From Magnetospira sp. QH-2 (GTDB taxonomy: Bacteria > Pseudomonadota > Alphaproteobacteria > Rhodospirillales > Magnetospiraceae): DNA of 64,000 nt. The notes under the pieces are model-generated. The model did not search any database, was not told the origin of the DNA, and saw nothing but the letters and a program-made list of their open reading frames with translations. A program made the translations under genes and the position numbers. Where the stretch lies: assembly GCF_000968135.1 (NCBI RefSeq), contig NZ_FO538765.1, forward strand, positions 1,689,819 to 1,753,818. Direction: 5' to 3'. This document shows positions 46,259-56,063 of this stretch, piece after piece; the first letter of the stretch is position 1, and the number at the start of each line of letters is the position of its first letter.

Positions 46259-46597
46259 TCAGATCCCGAACGAGGTGCCGCAGCCGCAGGTGGAGCTGGC
46301 GTTGGGGTTCTTGACCTGGAACGAGGCGCCCATCATGTCCTGGACAAAATCGATCTCCGAGCCGCCGAGCAGGTCCAAGGAGGTCTCGTCGATGATCACC
46401 TTTACGCCGTCATGCTCGAATTGCACGTCATCGTCGTTGGTCGCCTTGTCGAGGCTGAAGCCATAGGAGAATCCGGCGCAACCGCCGCCGGAAATAGACA
46501 GACGCAACATAAGGCTTTCGTCGCCTTCCATCTCGATGAGTTGGGCAATGCGCTTGGCGGCATTGTCGGAAATGGTCACCTGGGGAGTCTCGGACAT
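46259..46597 (-). CDS. erpA: Iron-sulfur cluster insertion protein ErpA
   Basis: A 112-residue A-type Fe-S carrier. The conserved cysteines are in SGGGCAGFSYGF and the C-terminal STCGCGTSFGI. It passes Fe-S clusters to apo-proteins. The ATG at 46597 gives MSETPQVTISD; a start at 46612 adds five residues. It is divergent from dgt, an arrangement common in alphaproteobacteria. Confidence 0.93.
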   Translation of the reverse strand: MSETPQVTISDNAAKRIAQLIEMEGDESLMLRLSISGGGCAGFSYGFSLDKATNDDDVQFEHDGVKVIIDETSLDLLGGSEIDFVQDMMGASFQVKNPNASSTCGCGTSFGI

Positions 46598-46715
46598 GGT
46601 CTGGGTCCTCAAAATGCATATAACTCTTTGCTCATATTTGGGGTCGCTTCACCAATTGTCAATTTCCAAGAGGTAGGCATTGCGGGTGGTTCCACATTCC
46701 GAGTAGGGTCCCGCC

Positions 46716-47903
46716 ATGTCACCCATGTCCAGCCTCGCCCCCTATGCCTGCCGTCCCGAGCAAAGCCGGGGCCGCCTGTATCCCGAACCGGAAAGCGAGA
46801 CGCGCTCGTGTTTCCAGCGCGATCGGGACCGTATTATCCATTCGGCGGCCTTCCGGCGTCTGGAATACAAAACCCAGGTTTTCGTCAATCACGAAGGCGA
46901 TTTTTTCCGAACCCGGCTGACCCATAGCCTGGAAGTCTCGCAAATCGCCCGTTCGGTCTGCCGCTCTCTGTCGTTGAACGAGGACATGGGCGAGGCCCTG
47001 GCCCTGGCCCATGATCTGGGTCATCCGCCGTTCGGTCATGCGGGGGAGGACGCCCTGCAGGAAATCATGACTCCCTATGGCGGCTTCGACCATAACGCCC
47101 AGTCCCTGAAGGTGGTCACCGCGCTGGAGAAGCGCTACGCCCAGTTCGATGGCTTGAACCTGACCTGGGAGACTCTCGAAGGGGTGGTTAAGCACAATGG
47201 GCCTTTGGTGGATGGGCAGGGGGCTCCCATCAAGCCGCTGCCCGGGACCATTGTCGACTACAATGCCCATCACGACCTGGAACTGAGCACCTATGCCGGG
47301 CCCGAGGCGCAGATCGCCGCGCTTTCCGACGACGTGGCCTATAACAACCACGATATCGACGACGGCCTGCGAGCCGGGCTGTTCAGCATCGCCGATCTGG
47401 CCGACGTGCCGTTGGTCGGGCCGGTATTCGCCCAGGTGGAGAAAGAGCACCCGGATATCGACTGGTCTCGCAAGGTACACGAGGCGGTGCGCAGGCTGAT
47501 CGGGCTGATGGTGCATGACCTTTTGGCCGAAACTCGGCGGCGGATCGCCGATCTGGGAGCCCAGCATCCGGACGATATCCGCAACCATGCCCAGCCGGTG
47601 GCCGGATTCTCGGAGGTCATGGCCAGCAATGACAAGGCGTTGAAGAAGTTTCTTTTCGAAAACATGTACAGGCATTACAAGGTCAACCGCATGACCAGCA
47701 AGGCCCGTCGGGTGGTGCTGCAACTGGCGACCTTGCTGCTTGAGGAGCCCAATTGTCTGCCCGATGAATGGCAGGCGGTGGCCGGGGACCCGGGCAGTCC
47801 GGAAACCGCCCTGGCGGTCATGGACTACATCGCCGGCAAGACCGACCGGGCGGCGCTGGATGAACATCAAATCCTTTTCGACGTGCAGGCAAGGACCTCA
47901 TGA
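46716..47903 (+). CDS. dgt: Deoxyguanosinetriphosphate triphosphohydrolase-like protein
   Basis: A 395-residue HD-domain enzyme. The metal motif pattern is visible: [50 protein letters not shown], and the later [14 protein letters not shown]. It cuts dNTPs to the nucleoside and triphosphate. Its stop overlaps argS by four bases, so both are in one operon with SPOR and nagZ downstream, an order seen in many Rhodospirillales. Confidence 0.93.
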   Translation: MSPMSSLAPYACRPEQSRGRLYPEPESETRSCFQRDRDRIIHSAAFRRLEYKTQVFVNHEGDFFRTRLTHSLEVSQIARSVCRSLSLNEDMGEALALAHDLGHPPFGHAGEDALQEIMTPYGGFDHNAQSLKVVTALEKRYAQFDGLNLTWETLEGVVKHNGPLVDGQGAPIKPLPGTIVDYNAHHDLELSTYAGPEAQIAALSDDVAYNNHDIDDGLRAGLFSIADLADVPLVGPVFAQVEKEHPDIDWSRKVHEAVRRLIGLMVHDLLAETRRRIADLGAQHPDDIRNHAQPVAGFSEVMASNDKALKKFLFENMYRHYKVNRMTSKARRVVLQLATLLLEEPNCLPDEWQAVAGDPGSPETALAVMDYIAGKTDRAALDEHQILFDVQARTS

Positions 47904-49675
47904 ACCTCTTCAAGACCTTCACCGATAAACTGAATACCGTCCTCGACCAGCTGGCCGCCGAGGGGGAGCTGCCCGAAGGCTTGGATGTCAGCCGTATTTC
48001 CGTGGAACCGCCGCGTGATCCGTCGCATGGGGATATTTCCACCAATGCCGCCCTGGTGCTGTCCAAGCAGGCCAAGATGAAGCCGCGCGACCTGGCCGAA
48101 AAAATCGCCGCCAAGCTGGACGCCCTGGAGGAGGTCACCGGAACCGACGTGGCCGGGCCGGGATTCATCAATCTGCGTATCGCCGATGGCTTCTGGCTGG
48201 ATCTGCTGAAAGCGGTGCTGGTCGCCGGACCGTCCTATGGGGAGTCGGGCATGGGCGGCGGACGCAAGGTCAATGTGGAGTACGTCTCGGCCAATCCCAC
48301 CGGTCCCATGCATGTGGGCCACGGGCGCGGCGCGGTGGTCGGTGATGTGCTGGCCTCGCTGCTGGCCAAGGCGGGCTTCGATGTCACTCGCGAGTACTAC
48401 ATCAACGACGCGGGCGCCCAGGTGGATGCCCTGGCCCGGTCGCTGCATTTTCGCTACCTGATCGCCCTGGGGCGCAAGACCCCCGCTGATTTCGACGCGG
48501 CCCGCGCGGCGGGAACGGTGGAGTATGGCGGTGACTATCTAGTGCCCGCCGCCGAGGCCCTGGCCGCGCGTGACGGGGATAAGTGGGCCGACCTGGATGA
48601 AGCGCTTTGGCTGCCTGAACTGCGCCTCTATGGCGTGGACAAGATGATGGACCTGATCCGCGCCGACCTGGGGGCCTTGGGCGTGGAATTCGCTGCCTTC
48701 ACCTCCGAGCGGGAATTGGTGCAGGCCGGGGCGGTGGACGCCGCGGCCCAGTACCTGGAAGAAAAAGGACTGGCCTATACGGGCGTGCTGGAACCGCCCA
48801 AGGGCAAGAAGCCCGATGACTGGGAACCGGTGCCGCTATATCTGTTCAAGGCCTCCGAGTTCGGCGACGACGTGGATCGACCGTTGAAGAAGTCCGACGG
48901 CGGCTGGACCTATTTCGCCACCGACATGGCCTATCACAAGGACAAGGTGGCGCGTGGTTTCGCCGACATGATCGATGTCTGGGGCGCCGACCACGGCGGC
49001 TACGTCAAACGCATGCAGGCGGCGGTCAAGGCCCTGACCGGCGGCGAGGGCGAACTGGACGTCAAGCTCTGTCAGATGGTGAACCTGCTCAGCGACGGAA
49101 AACCGGTGAAAATGTCCAAGCGGGCCGGAACCTTCGTCACGCTTCGTGAGGTGATCGATCAAGTTGGCAAGGATGTGGTGCGCTTCATCATGCTGACCCG
49201 CAAGAACGACGCCCACCTGGATTTCGATCTGGTCAAGGTGACAGAGCAATCCAAAGATAATCCGGTGTTCTATGTGCAGTACGCCCATGCCCGCTGCCAT
49301 TCGGTTTTCCGCTCGGCGACGGAGATGTTCGATGGCCTGGATCTGAGCGCCGGAGCCCTGGCCGAAGCGGACCTGTCTCCCTTGAGAAGCGAGGACGAAC
49401 TGGCGCTGATCAAGACCCTGGCCGCCTGGCCGCGCCAGGTGGAAGCTGCTGCCGAGGCTCACGAGCCGCATCGGGTGGCCTATTACCTCTATGAACTGGC
49501 CGCGCAATTTCATACCCTATGGACCAAGGGCAATCGCGATGCCAGCCTGCGCTTTATCGCCGAAGAGGACCGGGACCTGACCCGCGCACGTCTGGCGCTG
49601 TTGATGGGCGTGGCCACGGTGGTGGCATCGGGCCTGGGTGTATTTGGCGTGACGCCGCTCGAGGAGATGCGCTGA
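47900..49675 (+). CDS. argS: Arginyl-tRNA synthetase
   Basis: A 591-residue class I synthetase. The N-terminal Add-1 domain is at 1-~110. The HIGH-like motif is in [20 protein letters not shown] (HVGH), and the KMSKS-like loop is KMSKRAG. The C-terminal anticodon-binding domain ends GVTPLEEMR. It charges tRNA-Arg. It overlaps dgt at its start and ends one base before the SPOR gene. Confidence 0.97.
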   Translation: MNLFKTFTDKLNTVLDQLAAEGELPEGLDVSRISVEPPRDPSHGDISTNAALVLSKQAKMKPRDLAEKIAAKLDALEEVTGTDVAGPGFINLRIADGFWLDLLKAVLVAGPSYGESGMGGGRKVNVEYVSANPTGPMHVGHGRGAVVGDVLASLLAKAGFDVTREYYINDAGAQVDALARSLHFRYLIALGRKTPADFDAARAAGTVEYGGDYLVPAAEALAARDGDKWADLDEALWLPELRLYGVDKMMDLIRADLGALGVEFAAFTSERELVQAGAVDAAAQYLEEKGLAYTGVLEPPKGKKPDDWEPVPLYLFKASEFGDDVDRPLKKSDGGWTYFATDMAYHKDKVARGFADMIDVWGADHGGYVKRMQAAVKALTGGEGELDVKLCQMVNLLSDGKPVKMSKRAGTFVTLREVIDQVGKDVVRFIMLTRKNDAHLDFDLVKVTEQSKDNPVFYVQYAHARCHSVFRSATEMFDGLDLSAGALAEADLSPLRSEDELALIKTLAAWPRQVEAAAEAHEPHRVAYYLYELAAQFHTLWTKGNRDASLRFIAEEDRDLTRARLALLMGVATVVASGLGVFGVTPLEEMR

Positions 49676-49676
49676 G

Positions 49677-50597
49677 ATGTTTGGCCTGGGGGGAAAGAAG
49701 GCACCGAGAGTCGAGCCGCAGTTGGAAGGCGGCTGGGAAGACGGCGCCATGCCTGAATTGCCCGACGTGGAAGCCCTGGCAGCGCGTCGCTCGCCGTGGG
49801 GACGCCGCGTTGCCGTCCTGTCTGTTTTGGCTCTGCTGGCCGGAGGCGGGGCCTGGTTGGCCCTGAGCCAGGGCGCCATCGATATCGACGGTGAGGTCGG
49901 CGTGCCACTGGTTCGCGCGCCTGACGGTCCAGCCAAGGTGCGCCCTGAATCCCCGGGCGGCATGGATGTGCCCAATCAGGACAAGCTGGTCTACAACCGG
50001 GTTGGCGACAATGGCGAGGCGCCGAAGGTGGAACATCTGTTGCCGCCGCCCGAATCCCCGCTACCGCCGCCGGCCCCGGCCCCCAAGCAAGAAGCCGCTC
50101 CGCTGCCGCCTCCGACCGCCAATGCGCCGACGCCCTTGAAGCCGGTCACGGCGCAACCTTTGACCAAGCCCGAAACAATATTGAAAGCCGCACCGAAGCC
50201 GGCGCCCGCGCCGCCTCCCGCGCCGGTGGCCAAGGCGAAGCCGGAAGCCAAGCCCGCGCCCAAGCCTGTGGTCAAGCCCAAACCGGTGGCCAAGCCCGTT
50301 CAGCGGCCTTCGGCCTTGGCGAAATCGGTAGGCAGCAAGTCATTGGGCAAGGTCTATCAGGTGCAGGTGGCGGCCTTGCGGGACCGCAACAAGGCCGTGC
50401 AGGCCTGGAGTACCTTGCAAAAGAAACACAAGGACCTGTTGGGCACCTTGTCGGTTGCCATCGTGCGGGCCGACTTGGGGGCCAAGGGGATCTATTACCG
50501 GGTTCGTGGCGGACCCTTGGCGAACAACGACAAGGCCAAGGATCTTTGTGCCAAGCTGAAGCAACGAAAAGTGGGGTGTCTGGTTGTCCGGCCTTAA
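49677..50597 (+). CDS. SPOR-domain cell-division protein
   Basis: A 306-residue protein. A cytoplasmic N-terminus (~1-40) is followed by a helix, RVAVLSVLALLAGGGAWLAL, a long Pro/Ala/Lys-rich periplasmic linker (~115-225; repeated PKPAPAP and KPVAKP), and a C-terminal SPOR domain (~230-306: KVYQVQVAALRDRNKAVQAW, GIYYRVRGGPLANNDKAKDL). SPOR domains bind denuded glycan strands at the septum. It lies between argS and nagZ, a conserved order. The nagZ start overlaps its end by 14 bases. Confidence 0.88.
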   Translation: MFGLGGKKAPRVEPQLEGGWEDGAMPELPDVEALAARRSPWGRRVAVLSVLALLAGGGAWLALSQGAIDIDGEVGVPLVRAPDGPAKVRPESPGGMDVPNQDKLVYNRVGDNGEAPKVEHLLPPPESPLPPPAPAPKQEAAPLPPPTANAPTPLKPVTAQPLTKPETILKAAPKPAPAPPPAPVAKAKPEAKPAPKPVVKPKPVAKPVQRPSALAKSVGSKSLGKVYQVQVAALRDRNKAVQAWSTLQKKHKDLLGTLSVAIVRADLGAKGIYYRVRGGPLANNDKAKDLCAKLKQRKVGCLVVRP

Positions 50598-51624
50598 TCC
50601 TTCCCGGCCGCCGCTGGCGGTGCTGTACGGTTGTGCTGGTCTTCGCCTGAGCGATGACGAGCGGGCCTTATTCCGCGAGACCGATCCGTTGGGCTTTATT
50701 CTGTTTGCCCGCAACTGCGACGCCCCCGATCAAGTCAGGGCCTTGGTTGAAGACCTGAAAGCCACCGTGGGTCGCGATGACGCGCCCGTGTTGATTGATC
50801 AAGAAGGCGGGCGGGTCGCACGCCTGAAGCCACCCCATTGGCGCCAAACACCTGCCGCCGGTCGGTTCGGCGCCTTGGCCCGGCAGGATTTGAAATCAGC
50901 CCGCGAGGCCGTGTTCCTCAATGCCAGGCTGCTCGCGGCGGAACTCAGTGACCTGGGAATTAGCGTGGATTGTGCACCGGTGTTGGATCTGCCCACCGAC
51001 GAGGCCGATCCAATCATCGGCGACCGGGCGTTCGGCAACCATATCGAATTGACGATTGATCTGGGGCGCGCCGCCTGCGAGGGCTTTTTGGCAGGAGGCG
51101 TGTTGCCGGTATTGAAGCATGTGCCGGGTCATGGCCGGGCGCCGGTGGATAGCCACCTGCGGCTGCCGGTGGTACACGACTCCCGCGCCGACCTGGAGGC
51201 CACCGACTTTGCGCCTTTCAAGGCCTTGGCCCAGATGCCCTGGATGATGTCCGCTCATGTAGTCTACACCGACCTGGATCCGGCGGCTCCGGCGTCCTGT
51301 TCTCTTCGTGTTGTGCATGAGGTAATTCGTGTATATATCGGATTTGATGGTGTTTTAGTTTCTGATGACCTGAGCATGAAGGCGCTACGAGGCAGTTTCA
51401 ATAATCGGGCGAAAGACGTGCTCTCGGCGGGCTGCGATCTGGTCCTGCATTGCAATGGCGACATGGACGAGATGGAAGCCGTGGCCAAAGGGTCGCGTGC
51501 CTTGGACAAAGACGGTCTGCGCCGGGTCGCCGCCGCGGAAGCCCGTCGGGCATCGGATGACACCTTCGATGTGGATGCGGCCCTGTTGCGACGCGACGCA
51601 CTCTTGTCGGTTCTGGAGAGCTGA
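50584..51624 (+). CDS. nagZ: Beta-N-acetylhexosaminidase NagZ
   Basis: A 346-residue GH3 enzyme. Family signature: LIDQEGGRVARLKPP, then VLPVLKHVPGHGRAPVDSHLRLP, which holds the catalytic His loop. The nucleophile Asp is in FDGVLVSDDLSMKAL. It removes GlcNAc from anhydro-muropeptides in cell-wall recycling. TTG at 50584 is the likely start, overlapping the SPOR gene by 14 bases. The next gene starts five bases later. Confidence 0.92.
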   Translation: MSGLNPSRPPLAVLYGCAGLRLSDDERALFRETDPLGFILFARNCDAPDQVRALVEDLKATVGRDDAPVLIDQEGGRVARLKPPHWRQTPAAGRFGALARQDLKSAREAVFLNARLLAAELSDLGISVDCAPVLDLPTDEADPIIGDRAFGNHIELTIDLGRAACEGFLAGGVLPVLKHVPGHGRAPVDSHLRLPVVHDSRADLEATDFAPFKALAQMPWMMSAHVVYTDLDPAAPASCSLRVVHEVIRVYIGFDGVLVSDDLSMKALRGSFNNRAKDVLSAGCDLVLHCNGDMDEMEAVAKGSRALDKDGLRRVAAAEARRASDDTFDVDAALLRRDALLSVLES

Positions 51625-51629
51625 ACGAC

Positions 51630-52316
51630 ATGGAACGTATTCTTGAACTGGCGGCCATCTGGACCGTCCCCATTCTGCTCGCCGTGACGTTACACGAGGC
51701 GGCCCATGGCTGGGTTGCTTGGAAGTTGGGCGATGATACGGCCAAGCGGCTCGGCCGGGTGACCTTCAATCCGATCAAACATATTGATCCTTTCGGGACC
51801 ATTTTGCTGCCCGCCATGATGCTTTATGCCAGCAGCGGACAGATGATGTTCGGTGCCGCCAAGCCCGTGCCGGTGCATTTCGGACGGCTGGGCAGCCCGC
51901 GCCGGGACATGATCCTGGTCGCTTTGGCCGGGCCGGTGGCCAATATTTTGATGGCCTATGCGGCCGCCCTGGCCTTGCATCTGGCCCATTTCATTCCCGG
52001 TCAGGCCGCGACCTGGGTGTTCTTGAATCTTCAGTCGGCGGTGTACATCAATCTATTGCTCTGCGTATTCAACCTTATTCCCTTGCCGCCGCTGGATGGG
52101 GGACGCGTCGCCGTGGGATTGTTGCCGGCCCCGCTCGCCTATCAATTGGCACGCTTGGAGCGGTTCGGGATTATCATTTTGTTGCTGGTGATTTTTGTCT
52201 TGCCCTGGGTTGGCAGGCAGGTGGGGCTCGACCTCAATTTCTTCTGGTGGCTTGTCATGGCCCCCATGGATATGCTCTTTGACGTGATCAAAATCCTGTC
52301 GTTCAACGGGGGCTGA
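51630..52316 (+). CDS. Site-2 protease family membrane metalloprotease
   Basis: A 228-residue polytopic protein. Zinc motif HEAAH (H22-E23, H26 in AVTLHEAAHGWVA) and the third-ligand region NLIPLPPLDGGRVAVGLLP with the conserved NPxPPLDG-like sequence. There are about five helices. The family cuts membrane-embedded anti-sigma factors or similar. Its place between nagZ and scpA is widely conserved, but the substrate is not known. Confidence 0.9.
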   Translation: MERILELAAIWTVPILLAVTLHEAAHGWVAWKLGDDTAKRLGRVTFNPIKHIDPFGTILLPAMMLYASSGQMMFGAAKPVPVHFGRLGSPRRDMILVALAGPVANILMAYAAALALHLAHFIPGQAATWVFLNLQSAVYINLLLCVFNLIPLPPLDGGRVAVGLLPAPLAYQLARLERFGIIILLLVIFVLPWVGRQVGLDLNFFWWLVMAPMDMLFDVIKILSFNGG

Positions 52317-52322
52317 CACGGC

Positions 52323-53153
52323 GTGGCAGCGGAACAAGACGATTTCGAGGACGGAGAAGTCAGGCGGGCGGTGGAAGCTCCCTCCGTGGGCGACCTTGTG
52401 CTCGACCTGGAGGGCTTCGAGGGGCCGCTGGACGTGCTTTTGTCCCTGGCCCGGGAGCAAAAAGTCGACCTGATCCATATTTCCATTCTTGCCCTGGCTG
52501 AACAGTATTTGGGCTGGATTACCGAGATGCGCCGCGCCAATTTGGAGTTGGCGGCGGACTATCTGGTCATGGCAGCCTGGCTGGCCTATTTGAAATCCCG
52601 CCTGTTGCTGCCGGCGCCGCCCGGTGAAGCCGAACCGTCGGGCGAGGAAATGGCCGCCGCCTTGCAATTTCAATTGCAGCGCTTGGAATCCATGCAGGAA
52701 GCCGGGATACGGCTAATGGCCCGGCCCCGCTTGGGCGAGGACTTTTTTGCCCGCGGCATGCCGGAAGACATCTCCAACGAGGTCACGGCGGTCTATGACC
52801 TGACTCTCTATGATATTCTCCGGGCCTATGCGGACCATAAGCGACGCGAGGAAATGGGCGGGCCGTTGCAGATCGCGCCGGTGGAGCTCTATTCGGTGGA
52901 AGCGGCATTGGAACGTCTGCGCCAATTGATGGGCGATTTGGTGCCCGACTGGCAAACCCTGGCCAAATTCCTGCCCGAGGGGCTAAAAGACCCTTTGATG
53001 CGGCGCTCGGCCATGGCCGCGACCTTTGTTGCCAGCCTGGAACTGGCCAAGGAAGGGCAATTGGAATTACGGCAGACCGAGACCTATGGCGATATCCAAC
53101 TGCGGCGCTCCCGCCGCGCGGCCATGGAAGCGGAGGAGGGGAGCGATGACTGA
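52323..53153 (+). CDS. scpA: Segregation and condensation protein A
   Basis: A 276-residue kleisin. The N-terminal LVLDLEGFEGPLDVLLSLAR and HISILALAEQYLGWI sequences match the family; the C-terminal winged helix includes ELRQTETYGDIQLRRSRRA. It links the SMC head to ScpB in chromosome condensation. The start is GTG 52323. Its end overlaps scpB by eight bases. Confidence 0.92.
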   Translation: MAAEQDDFEDGEVRRAVEAPSVGDLVLDLEGFEGPLDVLLSLAREQKVDLIHISILALAEQYLGWITEMRRANLELAADYLVMAAWLAYLKSRLLLPAPPGEAEPSGEEMAAALQFQLQRLESMQEAGIRLMARPRLGEDFFARGMPEDISNEVTAVYDLTLYDILRAYADHKRREEMGGPLQIAPVELYSVEAALERLRQLMGDLVPDWQTLAKFLPEGLKDPLMRRSAMAATFVASLELAKEGQLELRQTETYGDIQLRRSRRAAMEAEEGSDD

Positions 53154-53781
53154 ATCGCAACAGGAATATCTCCGGCTTTTGGAGGCCGTGCTTTTTGCGT
53201 CCCCCGAGCCGCTGGCCGAGAAATCCCTGGCCCAGCGCCTGCCCGAGGAAGCGGATCTCAAGACTCTCCTGGCGGATCTCAAGGACCACTATGCCGGTCG
53301 CGGCGTGCGGCTGGTACAGGCGGGCAAGACCTGGGCTTTCCGCACCGCGCCGGATTTGGCCGGACGGCTGAACATGGAAACCGAAGCCGTGCGCAAGCCA
53401 TCCCGCGCGGCGGTGGAGACTCTGGCCATCATTGCCTATCACCAGCCGGTGACCCGGGCTGAGATCGAAGAGATTCGCGGGGTATCGTTGAGCAAGGGGA
53501 CTTTGGACTTGTTGTTGGAAGCCGGTTGGATCGCGCCCAAGGGCCGTCGTCAGACGCCGGGACGACCGGTGACCTGGGGCACCACCGATGCTTTCCTGGA
53601 CCATTTCGGCATTGAGCGGGTGGGCGATTTGCCGGGTATCGAGGAACTGAAAGCCGCCGGGTTGCTCGACAGCCGCCCCTCCATCCAGGCCTATGGGGAA
53701 CGCGGTGCCTTGTCTGAAGAGGACGACACGGAGCCGGAACTGGATCTGCCGGAACCGTTGGACCCGGAGAGCCGGGACTGA
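53146..53781 (+). CDS. scpB: Segregation and condensation protein B
   Basis: A 211-residue protein with two winged-helix domains ([59 protein letters not shown]). The C-terminal tail is acidic ([21 protein letters not shown]). It forms a dimer that binds ScpA in the SMC complex. The ATG at 53146 overlaps the scpA stop. Confidence 0.93.
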   Translation: MTESQQEYLRLLEAVLFASPEPLAEKSLAQRLPEEADLKTLLADLKDHYAGRGVRLVQAGKTWAFRTAPDLAGRLNMETEAVRKPSRAAVETLAIIAYHQPVTRAEIEEIRGVSLSKGTLDLLLEAGWIAPKGRRQTPGRPVTWGTTDAFLDHFGIERVGDLPGIEELKAAGLLDSRPSIQAYGERGALSEEDDTEPELDLPEPLDPESRD

Positions 53782-53878
53782 AAAAAGATCAAGGGGAAAC
53801 AGCGCCCGTTGCGGTCCCGTCCGTTTTCGGCCATTATCCGCCGCAACGCACGATCAACAGCGAGACAGAGAACAGATT

Positions 53879-54121
53879 ATGGGTACATTCAGTATATGGC
53901 ACTGGTTGGTGGTGCTGGCCGTCGTCCTGATTCTTTTCGGCGGCAAGGGCAAGATCTCGGCGCTCATGGGCGACCTGGGTAAGGGCCTGAATTCCTTCAA
54001 AAAAGGCATGAAGGACGAGGGGGCTGCGGCGGAAGCCGACGACCCCAAGGCCATCGAGAACGAGCAAGCCGAGAAGGTCGAAACCACGACCACCACCGAC
54101 AAGGACAAGACGGGCGCCTGA
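53879..54121 (+). CDS. tatA: Twin-arginine translocase subunit TatA
   Basis: An 80-residue protein. One N-terminal helix ([20 protein letters not shown]), then the FGG hinge and an amphipathic helix ([20 protein letters not shown]), and an acidic/Thr-rich tail ([15 protein letters not shown]). TatA oligomers make the translocation pore for folded proteins. It is first of tatABC. Confidence 0.95.
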   Translation: MGTFSIWHWLVVLAVVLILFGGKGKISALMGDLGKGLNSFKKGMKDEGAAAEADDPKAIENEQAEKVETTTTTDKDKTGA

Positions 54122-54175
54122 GACGGCTCCGTCGTTTCCCCTTCATGATTCCCATCAAGACCAGGGCCTACGAGC

Positions 54176-54610
54176 ATGTTTGATTTGGGCTGGCAGGAGA
54201 TGTTCCTGGTCGCGGTGCTGACCCTTATGGTGGTCGGACCGAAGGAAATTCCAAAGGTTCTGCGGACGGTTTCGAAGCTGGTCAAACAAGGGCGGTCGCT
54301 GGTCGGTGACTTTCGGTCTTCCGTGGGCGATGTGATTCGCGAGGCGGAACTGGACGAAATCAAAAATCAGGTGACGGCCGCGGGTCATGTGGACCTGAAA
54401 AGCAGCGTCGAGAACATCATTGATCCCGGGGGCGATGTTTCCGGGGAGTTCGAACTGGACGATAAAACCCGGCGCGCCGTGGCCGAGATGAATGGCGAGG
54501 ACGACGACGCGGAAATCGGGCCGGATGTAGATGTCGCCAAGGCACCTGAACCGGAAAAGGCCGCGCCTAAAAAGACCGAGCCCGAAAAGACCGAGGCGGA
54601 CAAGGCATGA
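54176..54610 (+). CDS. tatB: Sec-independent translocase protein TatB
   Basis: A 144-residue protein. N-terminal MFDLGWQEMFLVAVLTLMVV and the GPKE hinge are hallmarks of TatB. An amphipathic helix (VLRTVSKLVKQGRSLVGDF) and a long acidic tail with repeated EKA/KKTEPEKTE follow. It works with TatC as the receptor for twin-arginine signals. It overlaps tatC by four bases. Confidence 0.93.
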   Translation: MFDLGWQEMFLVAVLTLMVVGPKEIPKVLRTVSKLVKQGRSLVGDFRSSVGDVIREAELDEIKNQVTAAGHVDLKSSVENIIDPGGDVSGEFELDDKTRRAVAEMNGEDDDAEIGPDVDVAKAPEPEKAAPKKTEPEKTEADKA

Positions 54611-55446
54611 CCGTGGTCGAAGAAAACAAAATGCCCTTGATGGAGCATCTGATCGAACTGCGCTCTCGATTGTTGCGCAGCTTCATCGGGCTTATTTTGC
54701 TGTTTTTCGTCTGCTACTACTTCGCGCCGCAGATTTATCAGTTCCTGGTGCAGCCCCTGGCCGATATCGTCAATGCGCAGGGCGGCTCCCAGCGGTTGAT
54801 TTATACCGCCCTCCACGAGGCCTTTTTCACCTATATCAAAGTCGGCTTTTTCGCCGCCATGTTCCTAGGATTCCCGCTGTTTGCCGCCGAACTCTGGAAG
54901 TTCGTCGCGCCGGGGCTCTACAAGCACGAGCGCAAGGCGTTGCTGCCGTTTCTGGTTGCCACCCCGATCTTGTTCTTTATCGGTGGGGCCATGGCCTATT
55001 ACTTGGTCTTTCCCATGGCCTGGCAGTTCTTTCTCGGTTTTCAGATGGCCGGGGGCGACGGCGCGATGGCCATCGAACTGGAAGCCAAGGTCAACGAGTA
55101 CCTGTCTTTGGTGATGCGGCTGATTTTCGCCTTCGGGCTTTGTTTCGAGCTGCCGGTGGTGATGACCCTGTTGGCGCGGGTCGGCATGGTGACCGCCAAA
55201 GGCATGCGGGAAAAACGCAAGTACGCTATCGTCGTGGCGTTTGTCGCCGCCGCCATCCTGACGCCGCCCGACGTGATCAGCCAGATCATGTTGGCCGTGC
55301 CAACCATGATTCTCTATGAAATCTCCATCCTCTCGGCGCAGCTGATCGAAAAGAAACGGGACGAGGGGGACGACGAGAGGGCCGAGGATAATCCGGACCA
55401 CGACCCGGACGAGATGCCGCCCGAGGAAACCGACTTCAACAGTTGA
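54607..55446 (+). CDS. tatC: Sec-independent translocase protein TatC
   Basis: A 279-residue, six-helix membrane protein. N-terminal MPLMEHLIELRSRLLRSFIG is the conserved TatC motif (LxELRxR), followed by FLGFPLFAAELWKFVAPGLY. The C-terminus is very acidic (RDEGDDERAEDNPDHDPDEM). It is the docking site for Tat substrates. It closes the tatABC operon and is followed by the tandem repeat region. Confidence 0.96.
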   Translation: MTVVEENKMPLMEHLIELRSRLLRSFIGLILLFFVCYYFAPQIYQFLVQPLADIVNAQGGSQRLIYTALHEAFFTYIKVGFFAAMFLGFPLFAAELWKFVAPGLYKHERKALLPFLVATPILFFIGGAMAYYLVFPMAWQFFLGFQMAGGDGAMAIELEAKVNEYLSLVMRLIFAFGLCFELPVVMTLLARVGMVTAKGMREKRKYAIVVAFVAAAILTPPDVISQIMLAVPTMILYEISILSAQLIEKKRDEGDDERAEDNPDHDPDEMPPEETDFNS

Positions 55447-55481
55447 CGGTTCATGATCCGTCGGTCCGGGGAGATTGTCAG

Positions 55482-55507
55482 CCGATTGATTGGGCCCGAC
55501 ACGCGCC
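55482..55507. repeat. Truncated copy of the tandem repeat unit
   Basis: CCGATTGATTGGGCCCGACACGCGCC resembles the last third of the 103-bp unit (CCGATTGGACCCGACACGCGCT), about 100 bases before the full copies. Confidence 0.55.
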
Positions 55508-55607
55508 AAAGGGCGATCCCTTGATGTGCATAACCCCAAACGGAATCAGGTTGCAGAAGGGTTTTTTGCGATTCGGCATTTTGGGCGGATCGGATGGGGA
55601 AGGGTAT

Positions 55608-55813
55608 CTAGATCACGTCGTGTTTGATCGGATTCGATCAAACATGAAAAACGTGATCGATTCCAATAAGGTCGCGCGTGTCTAGCGGGTCCGATTGGAC
55701 CCGACACGCGCTAGATCACGTCGTGTTTGATCGGATTCGATCAAACACGAAAAACGTGATCGATTCCAATAAGGTCGCGCGTGTCTAGCGGGTCCGATTG
55801 GACCCGACACGCG
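55608..55813. repeat. Two tandem 103-bp palindromic repeat units
   Basis: Units at 55608-55710 and 55711-55813 differ by only one or two bases (CATGAA against CACGAA). Each holds a nested hairpin (ATCACGT...ACGTGAT enclosing TGTTTGATCG-GATT-CGATCAAACA) and a second hairpin (GCGCGTGTC...GACACGCGC enclosing GGGTCC-GATT-GGACCC). They occupy the gap after tatC; no open frame here is credible. Confidence 0.9.
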
Positions 55814-56063
55814 CTAGGTGCCTTTTTGTGTTTGAAGGAGCGGGCGGATCCTCCCGGGAGAAACGCGGAATCGGCCTCGTCCCTGCCCCTAAGGAATAAG
55901 GGAGAGGCGATTGTCTGCCTATCAAATCCCTTGAAACACACTTTTCCACGACAATCAGTTGTTTCGAATGTGTAATTCTTGAATCATTTGTTGCGCACCC
56001 CATCTATGGGGGATAGCCTTTTTCCCTCTTGGGGAAAGTGTAGAAACGGACGATGCTACAAGG
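55814..56063. other. Gap between the repeats and the RpiR-type regulator
   Basis: About 250 bases with no gene. The left part is a GC-rich remainder after the repeats. The right part is AT-richer with TTGAAACACACTTTTCC (about 55932) and several TTG/TAAT stretches, and probably holds the promoter for the regulator. I see no operator I can assign. Confidence 0.35.

Noticed and set aside
46719-47870. 383-codon minus-strand frame
   Set aside because: Antisense to dgt, whose HD motifs are complete.
55443-55685. 80-codon plus-strand frame
   Set aside because: It overlaps the tatC stop and runs through the 103-bp hairpin repeats; not a protein-like sequence.
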